A program made the translations under genes and the position numbers. From Croceicoccus gelatinilyticus (GTDB lineage Bacteria > Pseudomonadota > Alphaproteobacteria > Sphingomonadales > Sphingomonadaceae), in contig NZ_JAHCBF010000008.1 of assembly GCF_018398395.1 (NCBI RefSeq), positions 27,627-91,626 on the forward strand: DNA of 64,000 nucleotides, in the 5' to 3' direction. This document shows positions 9,204-18,336 of the stretch, in pieces. Numbering within the stretch: the stretch's first letter is position 1; each line of letters begins with the position of its first letter. The notes below the pieces were generated by a model. It worked only from the letters and a program-made list of their open reading frames with translations. It searched no databases and was not told the origin of the DNA.

Positions 9204-10406
9204 TCAGTCCTTGTGGTCACGGATCACCGCGACAATCAGATGGGCGAGGCCCGCAAGAAGAAACGCGACCAGCGCGACGAGAAAGGTATTGTAGAGCCGG
9301 GCAGGACGGATCGCCTCTCCGGGCATTGTCGGCGGTTGTATCACCGACATCGCTTTGATGGTTCGGCCGCCCTCGACACGTCCTTGTTCAAGGGCTGTGA
9401 GCGCGGTACGATACAGGTTCTGAGCGAATTCGGCCTTCAACTGAAGTTGCTGAAATTCTTCCACCTGGCTGTTGAGACGTTCGCCGCCGGTCAGGCGCTG
9501 ACGCTCTTGGATGATCTGCCGGTCGACGGCTGCAATCTGCTGGCGGATTTCCACCAGCGAGGGGTGGTCAGCGACAAGATAGGCACCCATTGAGGATAGT
9601 TCGATCTTCAACTCGGAACGTTGCCGCTCAAGGTCGGCAATGATCGCGGTCAGGGCTTGGGCTGACTGTTCAGGAGAAACCAGACCATTGCGGTTCTGGT
9701 AATTGGTCACGGCCTGGCGTTCGGCCATTGCGCGATCGCCCAGTCGCTGGACCTGTGTTTCGAGAAACGCGACCTGCTCAAGCGCGAGGCCCTGCGCCAT
9801 CTCGTTCATGAACGCTCCGCCATCACGCACCATGTGCGATGTGATGGCCTGCGCCGTTTCGGGGTCAAAGGCCTCGGACGAGATGACGAGCACGCCGTTG
9901 TACTCGTCGTATTCAACGGTGATCCGCTTCAGATAATACTCGTGCAGGTCCTCGTCGGTATATCCGAACCAGAGCTTCGAAAACGGGTCGATCCAGCTCT
10001 GTGACCAATGGGTCCGCAGATCGAGTTCTTCGTCCAGCTTTTGCATCATGCCGACCGACAGGAGATAGTCGCGAAGCAGCAACTGGTCATCGCTGTTGCC
10101 GGCGCCATCGATTAGCGCACTGGCAAGATCGGTTGGAGCCGAAGCGCCGAGATCGGTGTTCTGGACGATCACGTGCGCCTGGGAAACATAACGCGGGGTC
10201 GCGATCAGCAGCCAGTAAATGGCAGCAAGCAGTGTGACGACAATGGCCCCTGAAAGAAGCGGGCTTGCCTTCGCCTTGCTGCGGACAACAGCCATCCGCT
10301 CGTGGAAACCTGCTCGCAGCATCTCACGCCTGTCTGATGTGTTCCCGGTTGCGGGTGCCGCGCTGTTCTCGTCGGCTCCCAACGCTTCGTCCCTCATAAT
10401 TTTCAT
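9204..10406 (-). CDS. kpsE: Capsule export inner-membrane protein KpsE
   Basis: 400 aa with the two-helix PCP-3/KpsE topology. A cytoplasmic N-terminus of about 50 residues is followed by a membrane helix near residues 51-71 and then a YVSQAHVIVQNT segment. A long periplasmic, largely coiled-coil region rich in Q/E/R follows, then a C-terminal membrane helix ending HLIVAVIRDHKD. KpsE links the KpsMT transporter to the KpsD outer-membrane channel. Its ATG overlaps the kpsT stop by 4 nt (ATGA at 10403-10406), and kpsD starts a few bases after its stop, so the genes are tightly coupled. Confidence 0.92.
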   Translation of the reverse strand: MKIMRDEALGADENSAAPATGNTSDRREMLRAGFHERMAVVRSKAKASPLLSGAIVVTLLAAIYWLLIATPRYVSQAHVIVQNTDLGASAPTDLASALIDGAGNSDDQLLLRDYLLSVGMMQKLDEELDLRTHWSQSWIDPFSKLWFGYTDEDLHEYYLKRITVEYDEYNGVLVISSEAFDPETAQAITSHMVRDGGAFMNEMAQGLALEQVAFLETQVQRLGDRAMAERQAVTNYQNRNGLVSPEQSAQALTAIIADLERQRSELKIELSSMGAYLVADHPSLVEIRQQIAAVDRQIIQERQRLTGGERLNSQVEEFQQLQLKAEFAQNLYRTALTALEQGRVEGGRTIKAMSVIQPPTMPGEAIRPARLYNTFLVALVAFLLAGLAHLIVAVIRDHKD

Positions 10407-11098
10407 GCTCGTTTGGCCCTACGCTGCTTTGCAGCCATGCCGATCTCTTTGTTGTATTCCCTGAGAGCGTCTTTCAGATCGTCGAACCAGTAAGCCTTTC
10501 CGCCCGACAAGAGAATGCCCGCCTCACAGAAATCCTTTAACGTCTTTTCGCCGTGGCTGACCATGATCAGGCTGGCTCGGTCGACCATTTTCTTGAATTC
10601 CGCTTTAGCTTTCTGGCGGAACTGCTTGTCGCCCACCGACGTCATCTCATCGGAGATATAGACATCGAACCTGAACGCGAGTGAAAGACCGAACTGTAGA
10701 CGCGCCTTCATTCCTGAAGAGTAGGTCTTGACCGGCTGGTCGAGTTTGCTGCCAAGCTCGCTGAAATCCTCCAGAAATTCTGATATTTCCTCGATGTCAT
10801 CGGAACGGTCATAGATGCGCGCTACGAACTTCATGTTCTGCCGGCCGGTAAGCGAGCCCTGAAGGCCGCTGCCAAGGCCCATTGGCCATGACACCGAACA
10901 ATCGCGCGTTATCGATCCGCGCGTCGGTTCGTCGACGCCCGCGATCAGTCGCAGCAATGTTGTCTTGCCGGCACCATTCTGGCCGATCAGCGCGACGCTC
11001 TTTCCCTTCGGAATGGTGAAGTTCGCGTCTTTTAGGATCCAGTCTCCTACGCCGTGGTCGGTGCGAAAGCGCTTGTAGACGTTCTCGGCGATGATCAT
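10403..11098 (-). CDS. kpsT: Capsule ABC transporter ATPase KpsT
   Basis: 231 aa, the usual length for KpsT/Wzt-type ATPases without a substrate-binding extension. Walker A is GQNGAGKT at residues 39-46. The signature region reads YSSGMKARLQFGLSLA, and the Walker B/D-loop region is DVYISDEMTSVGD, a divergence typical of capsule KpsT proteins. It powers export of the Kdo-linked glycolipid polymer through KpsM. Start and stop overlap the neighbours by 4 nt each (kpsM at 11095-11098, kpsE at 10403-10406), showing translational coupling. Confidence 0.95.
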   Translation of the reverse strand: MIIAENVYKRFRTDHGVGDWILKDANFTIPKGKSVALIGQNGAGKTTLLRLIAGVDEPTRGSITRDCSVSWPMGLGSGLQGSLTGRQNMKFVARIYDRSDDIEEISEFLEDFSELGSKLDQPVKTYSSGMKARLQFGLSLAFRFDVYISDEMTSVGDKQFRQKAKAEFKKMVDRASLIMVSHGEKTLKDFCEAGILLSGGKAYWFDDLKDALREYNKEIGMAAKQRRAKRA

Positions 11099-11880
11099 TT
11101 CGAGATCAGCTCCTTACGGAAACGCCTGTGCGCCAGAAAGCCCGTGACAAGCAGGCAGAGGGAGCAGAGATGCAGATAGCTTACGCTTGTCGACGGCACT
11201 TCGTGGTAGAAGGGCGAGAACCCGCTTCGCATGCCTTCGAGGCCGTTGGCGATGGGGTTGTACATCAGGTACGACTGGTACGGTTCTGGAATGATCGAGA
11301 TCGGGATAAGCACGCCCGACATCAGGTAGAGCGGTCGCATCAACAGTTTCAGGATGGACCCGATTTCGGGCAGCAGTTCGTTGAACACCGAAAGCACGAG
11401 GCCGAAACCAACCCCGAACAACCAGACCCCGCTCCACGCGGAAAGTACCAGCAGCGGGTCGTGTGGAATTATGTCCAGCCCGTACATACCGATGCCGATA
11501 AAAGCGATGATTGCGACGATCACCATCAGCAGGATTTCAATGAGCGAGCGCACGAGGATCGCGTCGACAGGCGTGATCTGCCGATAGACGAAAAGGGACC
11601 GGTTGGACGCGATGCCTGCACCGCCCTGACCTGCGGTTCTGCGGAACGAGAAAAAACCGACCAGACCGAGTACGAGCCACAGTTCACTTTCCATGTTCGC
11701 GATCGTCCGTTGCCGGATGACTGTGAAAAGGAAGCTGAGGATGGCGATATGCGCGAGCGGTTCGGCCACCAGCCAGAACCATGATGCACGTCCCTTGAAC
11801 AGGCGGGTCAAGGCTTCGCGAAGCAGCAGGGCCTTCCAGACCGAGAGCGTAACCTGAAGGGGGGGGCGCCGCGTCGCCAT
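11095..11880 (-). CDS. kpsM: Capsule ABC transporter permease KpsM
   Basis: 261 aa, ABC-2 type membrane protein with about six predicted helices (for example AHIAILSFLFTVI, a segment around IVAIIAFIGIGMYG and VLIPISIIPEPYQS). The family landmark NRSLFVYRQITPVDAIL lies mid-protein. KpsM forms the inner-membrane path for the capsule glycolipid, paired with KpsT. Its ATG at 11880 overlaps by one base the stop of the upstream sulfotransferase-like gene, putting that gene in the same operon. Confidence 0.94.
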   Translation of the reverse strand: MATRRPPLQVTLSVWKALLLREALTRLFKGRASWFWLVAEPLAHIAILSFLFTVIRQRTIANMESELWLVLGLVGFFSFRRTAGQGGAGIASNRSLFVYRQITPVDAILVRSLIEILLMVIVAIIAFIGIGMYGLDIIPHDPLLVLSAWSGVWLFGVGFGLVLSVFNELLPEIGSILKLLMRPLYLMSGVLIPISIIPEPYQSYLMYNPIANGLEGMRSGFSPFYHEVPSTSVSYLHLCSLCLLVTGFLAHRRFRKELISK

Positions 11881-12767
11881 CAGATCAAGACAAGCCTATT
11901 CGATTTCATGGCGCGAATGTTTTCGAGGCTTGCCTCGCTTTGCTTTTGCAGCGCAGACTTTAATACCGGTGACAGCAATTCAGGAGCGCTCTCACCTTTC
12001 TTCAGAGAGAAATTCTCTTGGATGAAGGCGCGCATTTTGCGGCGATCGCGCATATCTTCGAGAGCCGCATTAGCTGCGCGGGCAAGGTTGATGCCTTTGA
12101 GGTTGTAGCCGGGATTGGAAACGCCTTCCTGCTCCTTCGGCAATGGAAATGATCCAAAGAAGTCCTTAAGCAATACGTGGATCTTCTGGTTGGTGCGAAA
12201 GCCGTCATAAAAACAGACGGCGACACGATCGCTTTTAGGTGTCGCCTCGAGGAGTTTCGAAATGACGTCGGCCCAGTCGAGTGCGACCGGGTTGAATTTG
12301 CCCAAATAATGCTCGATCGATTGCGAGCCGCCCATCTTCAGCTGCTGCACGTAAGAGCTCTGGATGAACGAGGCGAGGTCCCGGACCGTGAAAAGCCAGA
12401 GCCTTTCCTGTGCAGGGATGGATGCAACCAAAGCCTGCGCGACCTGTCCGACCTTCGGGTAGATCGTCTTCGTGCGGCCGAGATTCGGCAGGCCCAGAAG
12501 ATCCTCGTCGCTCAATACCAGATTGGGATTGGCGCCAATTTTGGGATCGGTTTCAAGAACCATCGTTTCGAATAATTGGGGGACCTGCGCGCTCTTACCT
12601 TGTGCGATGCGCTTGTAGGCAGCCTTGCTGAAAGGCTGAATCGTGGTGCGGGCCGGCACGCTTATGCCAAGGGAGTTCAATCCCTTCTGGTTGATGCGAA
12701 GCCAGCTTTGAAGATGTGTGGTACCCGTCTTGTGTGCGCCGAGGTGAATGACGGCTTTGTCAAACAA
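11880..12767 (-). CDS. Sulfotransferase-like protein, first gene of kpsMTED operon
   Basis: The conserved protein begins around AVIHLGAHKTGTTHLQ, a PAPS-binding loop (GAHKTGTT) of the sulfotransferase superfamily, and is about 295 aa. No ATG lies near this point: the open frame extends to 12965, but the extra N-terminus has no family resemblance. TTG at 12767 is preceded by AGAGGA at good spacing and places the P-loop at the usual distance, so I chose it. The C-terminal half is lysine-rich and lacks an obvious second sulfotransferase motif. It overlaps kpsM by one base. The role is inferred to be sulfation or other modification of the capsule. Confidence 0.62.
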   Translation of the reverse strand: MFDKAVIHLGAHKTGTTHLQSWLRINQKGLNSLGISVPARTTIQPFSKAAYKRIAQGKSAQVPQLFETMVLETDPKIGANPNLVLSDEDLLGLPNLGRTKTIYPKVGQVAQALVASIPAQERLWLFTVRDLASFIQSSYVQQLKMGGSQSIEHYLGKFNPVALDWADVISKLLEATPKSDRVAVCFYDGFRTNQKIHVLLKDFFGSFPLPKEQEGVSNPGYNLKGINLARAANAALEDMRDRRKMRAFIQENFSLKKGESAPELLSPVLKSALQKQSEASLENIRAMKSNRLVLI

Positions 12768-13157
12768 TGAGAATTTCCTCTTCGCGATCAGATCATTGCC
12801 GTTTGTTTCTGGCCCTTTGGAGTATTTCTTAGAAGCAGGGAAGGGGCGTGGCCACAGCGAACCGCAATCTCGGGCCCGATTGTGAAATGAAAGGCAGGCG
12901 AAATTCGACCAAGCCTTCGGCCTGACGCGCACAGAAAACGTCCCGTCGCTGATTTGGCTTGTCACCGTTGCTGCGATGCAGCACTCGCGCGGGAAACTTT
13001 CCGGATCACAGGCGTTGTGCCTTGCAATAACCGGAAGTGTTTTCGTAGACTTCCGGTTCGAGCTTTCGGACGAAGTTCGAGGTATAACAAATGTTTATCC
13101 GGCCCCCACCGGGTTTGCGTTGCAGAACAAAAGTGCTGGGAAGTGCAGAAACCGGTT
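12768..13157. promoter_or_regulatory. Divergent capsule control region with a 10-bp inverted repeat
   Basis: This 390-nt gap lies between the divergent sulfotransferase-like/kpsMTED and kpsF-U-kdsA-S operons. It contains a perfect inverted repeat, AACCGGAAGT at 13029-13038 and ACTTCCGGTT at 13049-13058, separated by 10 nt and not followed by a T-run. It could be an operator or an RNA hairpin. A -10-like TATAAC lies at 13083-13088. Frames crossing the gap from both sides show no conserved protein sequence. Confidence 0.5.
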
Positions 13158-14132
13158 ATGAAGACGTCCGTCACCGCAGGTCGTAAAGCGCGGCAAGATG
13201 CGCTGGATATCATAAGGCAGGAACGCGATGCTCTCGCCGCTCTTGCAGATACGCTGCCCGACGAGATCGAGGACGCGATCGATTGTATCCTGAACACTTC
13301 CGGTCACCTCGTGATCGCCGGTATCGGCAAGTCTGGTCATGTCGGAAGAAAGCTGGCGGCGACGTTTTCTGCGACAGGCACGCCCTCGTTCTTCGTTCAT
13401 GCTGCAGAGGCGGGGCATGGCGATCTCGGCATGATCAAGGCCGATGACACCATCCTGATCCTGTCGAATTCAGGCGCCAGCCCCGAATTGCGCTCCATCC
13501 TTGATCACGCACATGCACTTGGCGTGGCAGTGATCGGCATTGCCGGCAGGCTCGATTCCCCGTTGATGCGCGAATGCAAGATTCCGCTGCTTCTCCCCGA
13601 CGTGCCTGAGGCCTGTCCGGAGGGGATTGCACCCACTACGTCGACAACGATGATGATTGCGATGGGTGACGCTCTGGCCATTGCGGTAATGAAGGCGCGC
13701 GGCGTGTCGCGCAATCTTCTGGTCCTGCTCCATCCGGGCGGTGCAATCGGGTTTGGCAACCTGCCCGTGGCAAGCTTGCTGCGCGATGCGGGGCCGCCGC
13801 CACTCGTGCGCAAGTCCAGTTCCATGCGCGATGTGGTGCTTGAAATTTCCAGCGGGCGGAAAGGCCTTGCTGGCGTGACCGATGATGAAGGTAACCTTCT
13901 GGGCGTGATCAGCGACGGCGACGTCCGCCGCTCGCTCGATCGCTTTCTTATCGCGCGTGCCGACGAGATCATGACCAGCGATCCCAAGACGGTAAGTGCG
14001 GATACCAAGATTTCGGATGCGTTGCGCCTGATGCTCGCCAACGAGATCACGGCCATTTTCGTGATGAAGGACGGCGAAACGCGCCGACCGCTCGGCGTGC
14101 TCAACATTCACGATCTCGGCCGTCCGGCCTGA
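13158..14132 (+). CDS. kpsF: D-arabinose 5-phosphate isomerase KpsF
   Basis: About 324 aa. The enzyme interconverts ribulose 5-phosphate and arabinose 5-phosphate, the first committed precursor of Kdo. An N-terminal SIS domain shows IAGIGKSGHVGRKLA and HAAEAGHGDLGMI, and later LHPGGAIGFG; two CBS domains fill the C-terminal third (for example SSGRKGLAGVTDDEG and IMTSDPKTVSADTK). The frame is open upstream to 12954, but homology begins with MKTSVTAGRKAR, so I use ATG 13158; its ribosome site is weak. It leads the Kdo supply operon. Confidence 0.93.
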   Translation: MKTSVTAGRKARQDALDIIRQERDALAALADTLPDEIEDAIDCILNTSGHLVIAGIGKSGHVGRKLAATFSATGTPSFFVHAAEAGHGDLGMIKADDTILILSNSGASPELRSILDHAHALGVAVIGIAGRLDSPLMRECKIPLLLPDVPEACPEGIAPTTSTTMMIAMGDALAIAVMKARGVSRNLLVLLHPGGAIGFGNLPVASLLRDAGPPPLVRKSSSMRDVVLEISSGRKGLAGVTDDEGNLLGVISDGDVRRSLDRFLIARADEIMTSDPKTVSADTKISDALRLMLANEITAIFVMKDGETRRPLGVLNIHDLGRPA

Positions 14133-14145
14133 TACTGCGGCAAGC

Positions 14146-14940
14146 GTGACGACTATTGTCATACCGGCCCGTTGGGCCTCGTCCCGTTATCCCGGAAAAC
14201 CCCTGGCCAGGATTCGCGGCGCAGACGGCGTCGCTCGCTCGCTTATCGAACGAAGCTGGCAGGGCGCGCGATCGGTGCCCGGTGATCATGAGGTCGTCGT
14301 CGCCACCGATAATGATCGCATTGTAGAAGCGGTCGAGGAAATCGGCGGCCGTGCGGTGATGACGCCAGAGTCCTGCCGCAACGGCACGGAACGGGTTGCC
14401 GCTCTCGCGGGCGATGGTTCGCCGGACGAAGTCTTCGTCAATTTCCAGGGTGATGCCCTGCTGACGCCGCCGGACTTCGTGGCGGCCCTGATCGCTCACA
14501 TGGAGAAACATCCCGATTGCGAAGTGGCCACTGTTGCGGTGCGCTGTTCGCCGGGGACGTATCGCCACATCGTGATCGACCAGGCCGAAGGCAGGGTCGG
14601 TGGCACGACCGCGATCGTGAATGCTGCGGGCAATGCGCAGTATTTCTCCAAGCGGGTTCTGCCGCATATCAGTCCCGGCGATGCTCTGGAAAACGATCCT
14701 CCGGTACTTCTCCATCTGGGTCTCTACGCCTATCGCCGCAGCGCATTGTTGCGCTATGCTGCATTGCCGCCGTGCCGGGTCGAAGAGATTGAGGGGCTCG
14801 AACAGCTCCGCTTCCTTCATCACGAAATACCGATGGCGGTACTGGCACTCGAACCGCCTGACTGGGACATGATTGAATTGAACAACCCGCAAGACCTGGA
14901 ACCGATCGAACGCATCCTGGCGGAGCGGGGGATCGCGTGA
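14146..14940 (+). CDS. kpsU: CMP-Kdo synthetase KpsU/KdsB
   Basis: 264 aa. Activates Kdo with CTP to CMP-Kdo, the donor used by KpsC and KpsS. The N-terminal nucleotide-binding signature [18 protein letters not shown] is intact, and [11 protein letters not shown] corresponds to the family's VQGDEPxIPP motif, with Glu-Pro replaced by Ala-Leu; the motif Asp is kept. The start is GTG 14146, 13 nt after the kpsF stop, with no strong ribosome site. Its stop overlaps the kdsA start by one base. I call it kpsU from context; by sequence alone kdsB would be equally correct. Confidence 0.9.
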   Translation: MTTIVIPARWASSRYPGKPLARIRGADGVARSLIERSWQGARSVPGDHEVVVATDNDRIVEAVEEIGGRAVMTPESCRNGTERVAALAGDGSPDEVFVNFQGDALLTPPDFVAALIAHMEKHPDCEVATVAVRCSPGTYRHIVIDQAEGRVGGTTAIVNAAGNAQYFSKRVLPHISPGDALENDPPVLLHLGLYAYRRSALLRYAALPPCRVEEIEGLEQLRFLHHEIPMAVLALEPPDWDMIELNNPQDLEPIERILAERGIA

Positions 14941-15782
14941 TGGCTTCGGGGGGAGTGGAGTTTCTTGGCGGTGATCGGCTTTTCCTGATCTCCGGCCCTT
15001 GCGTGATTGAATCGCGCGATCTTGTCCTGAGCATCGCGAATACCCTTGCCGGCATGGGCGAGAAGCTCGGTCTGCCTGTCGTCTTCAAGGCCAGCTACGA
15101 CAAGGCGAACCGCAGTTCCGGGCGGTCGTTCCGCGGCCCTGGGATCGAAGAAGGGCTCAAGATCCTGTCTGATGTGCGGGACGCAACCGGCCTTCCCGTG
15201 TTGACCGATGTCCATTTGCCCGAACAGGCGGCGGTGGCGGGCGAGGTCGTCGATATCCTGCAGATACCGGCGTTTCTTTCCCGGCAGACCGACCTTGTCG
15301 CGGCCGCTGCGGCTACGGGGAAGGCGGTCAACATCAAGAAGGCGCAGTTCATGGCGCCGCGCGACACCTTTCAGGTCGTTGCCAAGGCGCGCGATGCCGC
15401 TGCCGAAGCTGGGGTTGAAGATCCTGCGATCTGTTTGACCGAACGGGGCAGCTGCTTCGGCTACAACAATCTGGTCGTCGACATGCGCAGCCTGCCGATC
15501 ATGGCGGAGACGGGCTGTCCGGTCATTTTCGATGCGACGCATTCGGTCCAGCTGCCGGGCGGACAGGGCGACCGTTCGGGGGGAGAGCGGCAACATGTCC
15601 CGACACTCGCCCGTGCAGCCGTTGCTGCCGGGGTCAGCGGGCTCTTCATGGAAACCCATCCGGATCCGGACAAGGCGCTTTCGGATGGCCCGAACAGCTG
15701 GCCGCTCGACAGGCTCGAACCTTTGATCGCCCAACTCCTGCGCATCCGCGAGGCTTGTGAAGATGGTTGCCCGGCCACCTGA
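14940..15782 (+). CDS. kdsA: Kdo-8-phosphate synthase KdsA, Cys-containing class
   Basis: 280 aa. Condenses PEP with arabinose 5-phosphate to Kdo-8-P. Conserved blocks include ISGPCVIES (residues 17-25), [39 protein letters not shown] and ETHPDPDKA. Cys21 sits where metal-dependent enzymes such as that of Aquifex have their metal-ligand cysteine and where E. coli KdsA has Asn, so this copy is predicted to be metal-dependent. ATG 14940 overlaps the kpsU stop; GTG 14937 is an alternative. Its 3' end overlaps kpsS by about 20 nt. Confidence 0.94.
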   Translation: MASGGVEFLGGDRLFLISGPCVIESRDLVLSIANTLAGMGEKLGLPVVFKASYDKANRSSGRSFRGPGIEEGLKILSDVRDATGLPVLTDVHLPEQAAVAGEVVDILQIPAFLSRQTDLVAAAAATGKAVNIKKAQFMAPRDTFQVVAKARDAAAEAGVEDPAICLTERGSCFGYNNLVVDMRSLPIMAETGCPVIFDATHSVQLPGGQGDRSGGERQHVPTLARAAVAAGVSGLFMETHPDPDKALSDGPNSWPLDRLEPLIAQLLRIREACEDGCPAT

Positions 15783-17055
15783 ACTCAAAATCGTCGGCCA
15801 GGCGGGGGACGCGCTCGACACCGTTCGCCGGATATTGTTTTTGCAGGGACCGCCCGGACCGCTGTTCCGGGAGCTGGGCAAGACATTGGCGGATCGCGGC
15901 TTCGAAGTCTTTCGCATCAACCTGAGCGGCGGCGACCGGTACGACTGGCCGCGCGGGGGAATCGATTACACCGGCACGCTGGACGACTGGCCGATCTGGC
16001 TGGACCGGTTTCTGGACAAGCACCAGATCACCGAACTGATGCTGTTCGGCGATTGCCGTGCCCATCACGAATCCGCGCGCCGCATCGCGGTCGATCGCGG
16101 CGTCGATGTGCACGTTCTGGAAGAGGGGTATATCCGACCCCACTGGATGACCTTGGAGGAATACGGCGTAAACGGATATTCGCGCCTGCCCAAGGATCCG
16201 GACTGGTATCTCGAGAAGGCCCGCCACCTGCCTGACGAGGGTGAGCCAAAGGTGATCACCGCCAGCTTCAATAGGCGCGCGCGCGACAGTTATTGGTATT
16301 ATCACCACAACGTCACGGGCCGCGTCCGCTTTCCCCATTATCGCAGCCACCGGCCCGGTTCGGTTGTCGTCGAGGGATTGAACTGGGTCGTTCGTTTTGC
16401 CGGCCGCACTTCGCGTGAAAAGCGCACTGTCGAAACGATCGAGAGACTGGCCGACGCCAAGTTCTTCCTGTTTCCGCTACAGCTCAGTTCCGACTACCAG
16501 ATCCGCCGTCACTCTGCCTTCAACGACATGGAATCGGCCGCCCGCTTCGTGGTCGAGAGTTTTATTCGGAACGCACCTTCCGATACGCATTTGCTGGTAA
16601 AGGCTCACCCGCTGGATCCTGCGGCGCGGCGTTGGCCCAAGCTGATCGCGAGCATGTTGTCTGACGATGAACAACGCGCACGGGTGCATTACATCGATGG
16701 TGGGAATCTGGAGAAACAGGCGGCGCGTTCGCTTGGCTTGGTCTGCGTGAACAGCACGTCGGGTACGCTGGCTCTTGCCCATGACATTCCGGTAAACGTG
16801 CTGGGTGATGCGGTTTATGACATCGCCGGGATCACCGATCAGAAGCATCTCGACGACTTCTGGAGCGATCCGACACCGCCCGACAGACGCATCTGGACCG
16901 CGTTCCGCAAGGTGCTGTTCGATCGCTGCCTGATATCGGGCGGCATCGCCAGCAAGAGCGCGGTCGAAACCCTGATCAAGTCGATCCTCAAGCGACTGGG
17001 CGTCGAGCCCGTGCACAAGGACAACCCGGTGAAGCAGGCTGCTCGCCGTGCCTGA
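15763..17055 (+). CDS. kpsS: Capsule Kdo-linker transferase KpsS
   Basis: About 430 aa. N-terminal [15 protein letters not shown] and mid-region [15 protein letters not shown] match KpsS, which adds the first Kdo to the phosphatidylglycerol acceptor that KpsC then extends. Further family blocks are HAHP-type [11 protein letters not shown] and [14 protein letters not shown] 15757 opens the frame, but ATG 15763 has GAGG nine bases upstream and is preferred; the start lies inside the kdsA 3' end, indicating coupling. The stop overlaps the next gene by 8 nt. Confidence 0.9.
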   Translation: MVARPPELKIVGQAGDALDTVRRILFLQGPPGPLFRELGKTLADRGFEVFRINLSGGDRYDWPRGGIDYTGTLDDWPIWLDRFLDKHQITELMLFGDCRAHHESARRIAVDRGVDVHVLEEGYIRPHWMTLEEYGVNGYSRLPKDPDWYLEKARHLPDEGEPKVITASFNRRARDSYWYYHHNVTGRVRFPHYRSHRPGSVVVEGLNWVVRFAGRTSREKRTVETIERLADAKFFLFPLQLSSDYQIRRHSAFNDMESAARFVVESFIRNAPSDTHLLVKAHPLDPAARRWPKLIASMLSDDEQRARVHYIDGGNLEKQAARSLGLVCVNSTSGTLALAHDIPVNVLGDAVYDIAGITDQKHLDDFWSDPTPPDRRIWTAFRKVLFDRCLISGGIASKSAVETLIKSILKRLGVEPVHKDNPVKQAARRA

Positions 17056-18067
17056 TAAAAGCGTGCTGCGTTGGGCGAAGGCACCGTTGTGGCTGCTGCA
17101 GATCGCGACCGGTGCCAAGAATTTCGAAAAGAACGGGCTTATCGGTTCGAAGGCGCTGAACAGGGCCGGCCTGCACCGCGCGCGTGTTCGTCTGGCCGCC
17201 AGGCTTGCGGCTCGTCGGCGCAGGCGTCTGGCCTGTGCCCTGCCGCGCGATCTGGTTGCCGACTTCGCCCGCGATGGCTTCATCGTTATCGAAAACGCGG
17301 TGCCGACGGGCGAATTTCCTACGTTGCGCGATGCAATCCTGTCTTACGAGGCGGAAGTGCGTGAAATGGTGCAGGGCGACACGGTTACCCGGCGAATGGC
17401 TATCGACCGCGACATGAGAGCGGCGATCCCCGCCCTCGACAGATTCCTGTCATCACCGCTCTGGAAGGCAGCGACGCGCTATGTCGCCAGCTTTGACCGA
17501 GAGCCGTTGAATTACATTCAGGCGATCGTGCGTTCGGGAAAGGGGGCACCCGACCCGCAGACGAACCTGCATTCCGATACATTCCATTCCAGCATGAAGG
17601 CCTGGCTGTTCCTGAAGGACGTCGCCGAAGACGAGGGGCCTTTCACGTATGTACCGGGTTCCAATCGGCCGACAAACAGGCGGATCGCATGGGATGACGC
17701 GACAGCACAGCGTCTTCCGGATGGCGGCGACAGGCTGACTCGCCGCGGATCGTTCCGGATCGAGGAAAGCGAACTGGAAGACCTTGGCCTGCCAGCGCCC
17801 CGGCGGCTTGCGGTCAAGGCCAACACGCTGGTGATAGCGGACACATACGGTTTTCACGCCCGCGGCCCCTCCGCGCCGGGCATGGAGCGGGTGGAGATCT
17901 GGGCTTACAGCCGTTCAAACCCGTTCCTCCCCTTCACCGGCTTCGACCTGACCGGCGGTGACGGCATTGCTGACAGACGGATAGGCTGGTTGTGGGCATC
18001 ACGAGATCGGCTGAAACGCTGGGTCGGCCAGCCATGGAAGCACGTTGGACGCCGGAAAATACTCTGA
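17048..18067 (+). CDS. Phytanoyl-CoA dioxygenase-like Fe(II)/2-oxoglutarate oxygenase
   Basis: 339 aa starting at GTG 17048 inside the kpsS stop region. The metal-binding facial triad is visible: H175 and D177 in LHSDTFH, and H270 in DTYGFHARG; an Arg near 281 could bind 2-oxoglutarate. YVPGSNRPTN near residue 201 is a PhyH-family landmark. It is a hydroxylase by family, but the substrate is unknown. As last gene of the kpsF-kpsU-kdsA-kpsS operon it may hydroxylate a capsule sugar or lipid anchor; this is inference from position. The N-terminal 60 residues are Arg/Ala-rich with no recognised domain. Confidence 0.8.
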   Translation: MPDKSVLRWAKAPLWLLQIATGAKNFEKNGLIGSKALNRAGLHRARVRLAARLAARRRRRLACALPRDLVADFARDGFIVIENAVPTGEFPTLRDAILSYEAEVREMVQGDTVTRRMAIDRDMRAAIPALDRFLSSPLWKAATRYVASFDREPLNYIQAIVRSGKGAPDPQTNLHSDTFHSSMKAWLFLKDVAEDEGPFTYVPGSNRPTNRRIAWDDATAQRLPDGGDRLTRRGSFRIEESELEDLGLPAPRRLAVKANTLVIADTYGFHARGPSAPGMERVEIWAYSRSNPFLPFTGFDLTGGDGIADRRIGWLWASRDRLKRWVGQPWKHVGRRKIL

Positions 18068-18091
18068 AGCCGCTGGCTTGCGCGGGCTTTT
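18067..18091 (+). terminator. Candidate terminator after the kpsF-S operon
   Basis: AAGCCGC at 18067-18073 can pair with GCGGGCTT ending at 18089 with one bulged G, followed by a short T-run. It is correctly placed just after the dioxygenase gene, but the stem is short. Confidence 0.45.
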
Positions 18092-18261
18092 AGGTAATTT
18101 GCGACAAGACGGCCCCTCGCATCCATGCGGGAACGCTTCGTACTCCTGCAAAGGTCGAGAAAGAAGCGCGGTGCGGGCAGCGTGGAGCACGCCATGGCGT
18201 CGGCACACGGCTAAATTGCGCCGAACGCCGTCCACGCCATGCAAAGAGTGGAAGGCGCAAA

Positions 18262-18292
18262 AGAAAAGGGCAGCCCGTGAAGGCTGCCCTTT
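18262..18292 (-). terminator. Rho-independent terminator of rplJ-rplL
   Basis: Perfect 8-bp stem GGGCAGCC (18268-18275) / GGCTGCCC (18282-18289) with a 6-nt loop. Read on the minus strand it is followed by TTTTCTTTT, so it terminates rplL transcription; flanking A/T tracts may make it partly bidirectional. Confidence 0.88.
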
Positions 18293-18336
18293 CCCGTATG
18301 ATCTCGCGAAACGAGATCGAAGGTAAGCGGTAAGGC

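Noticed and set aside
12768..12965. N-terminal extension of the sulfotransferase-like gene to 12965
   Set aside because: No homology in the extra residues and a good ribosome site precedes TTG 12767.
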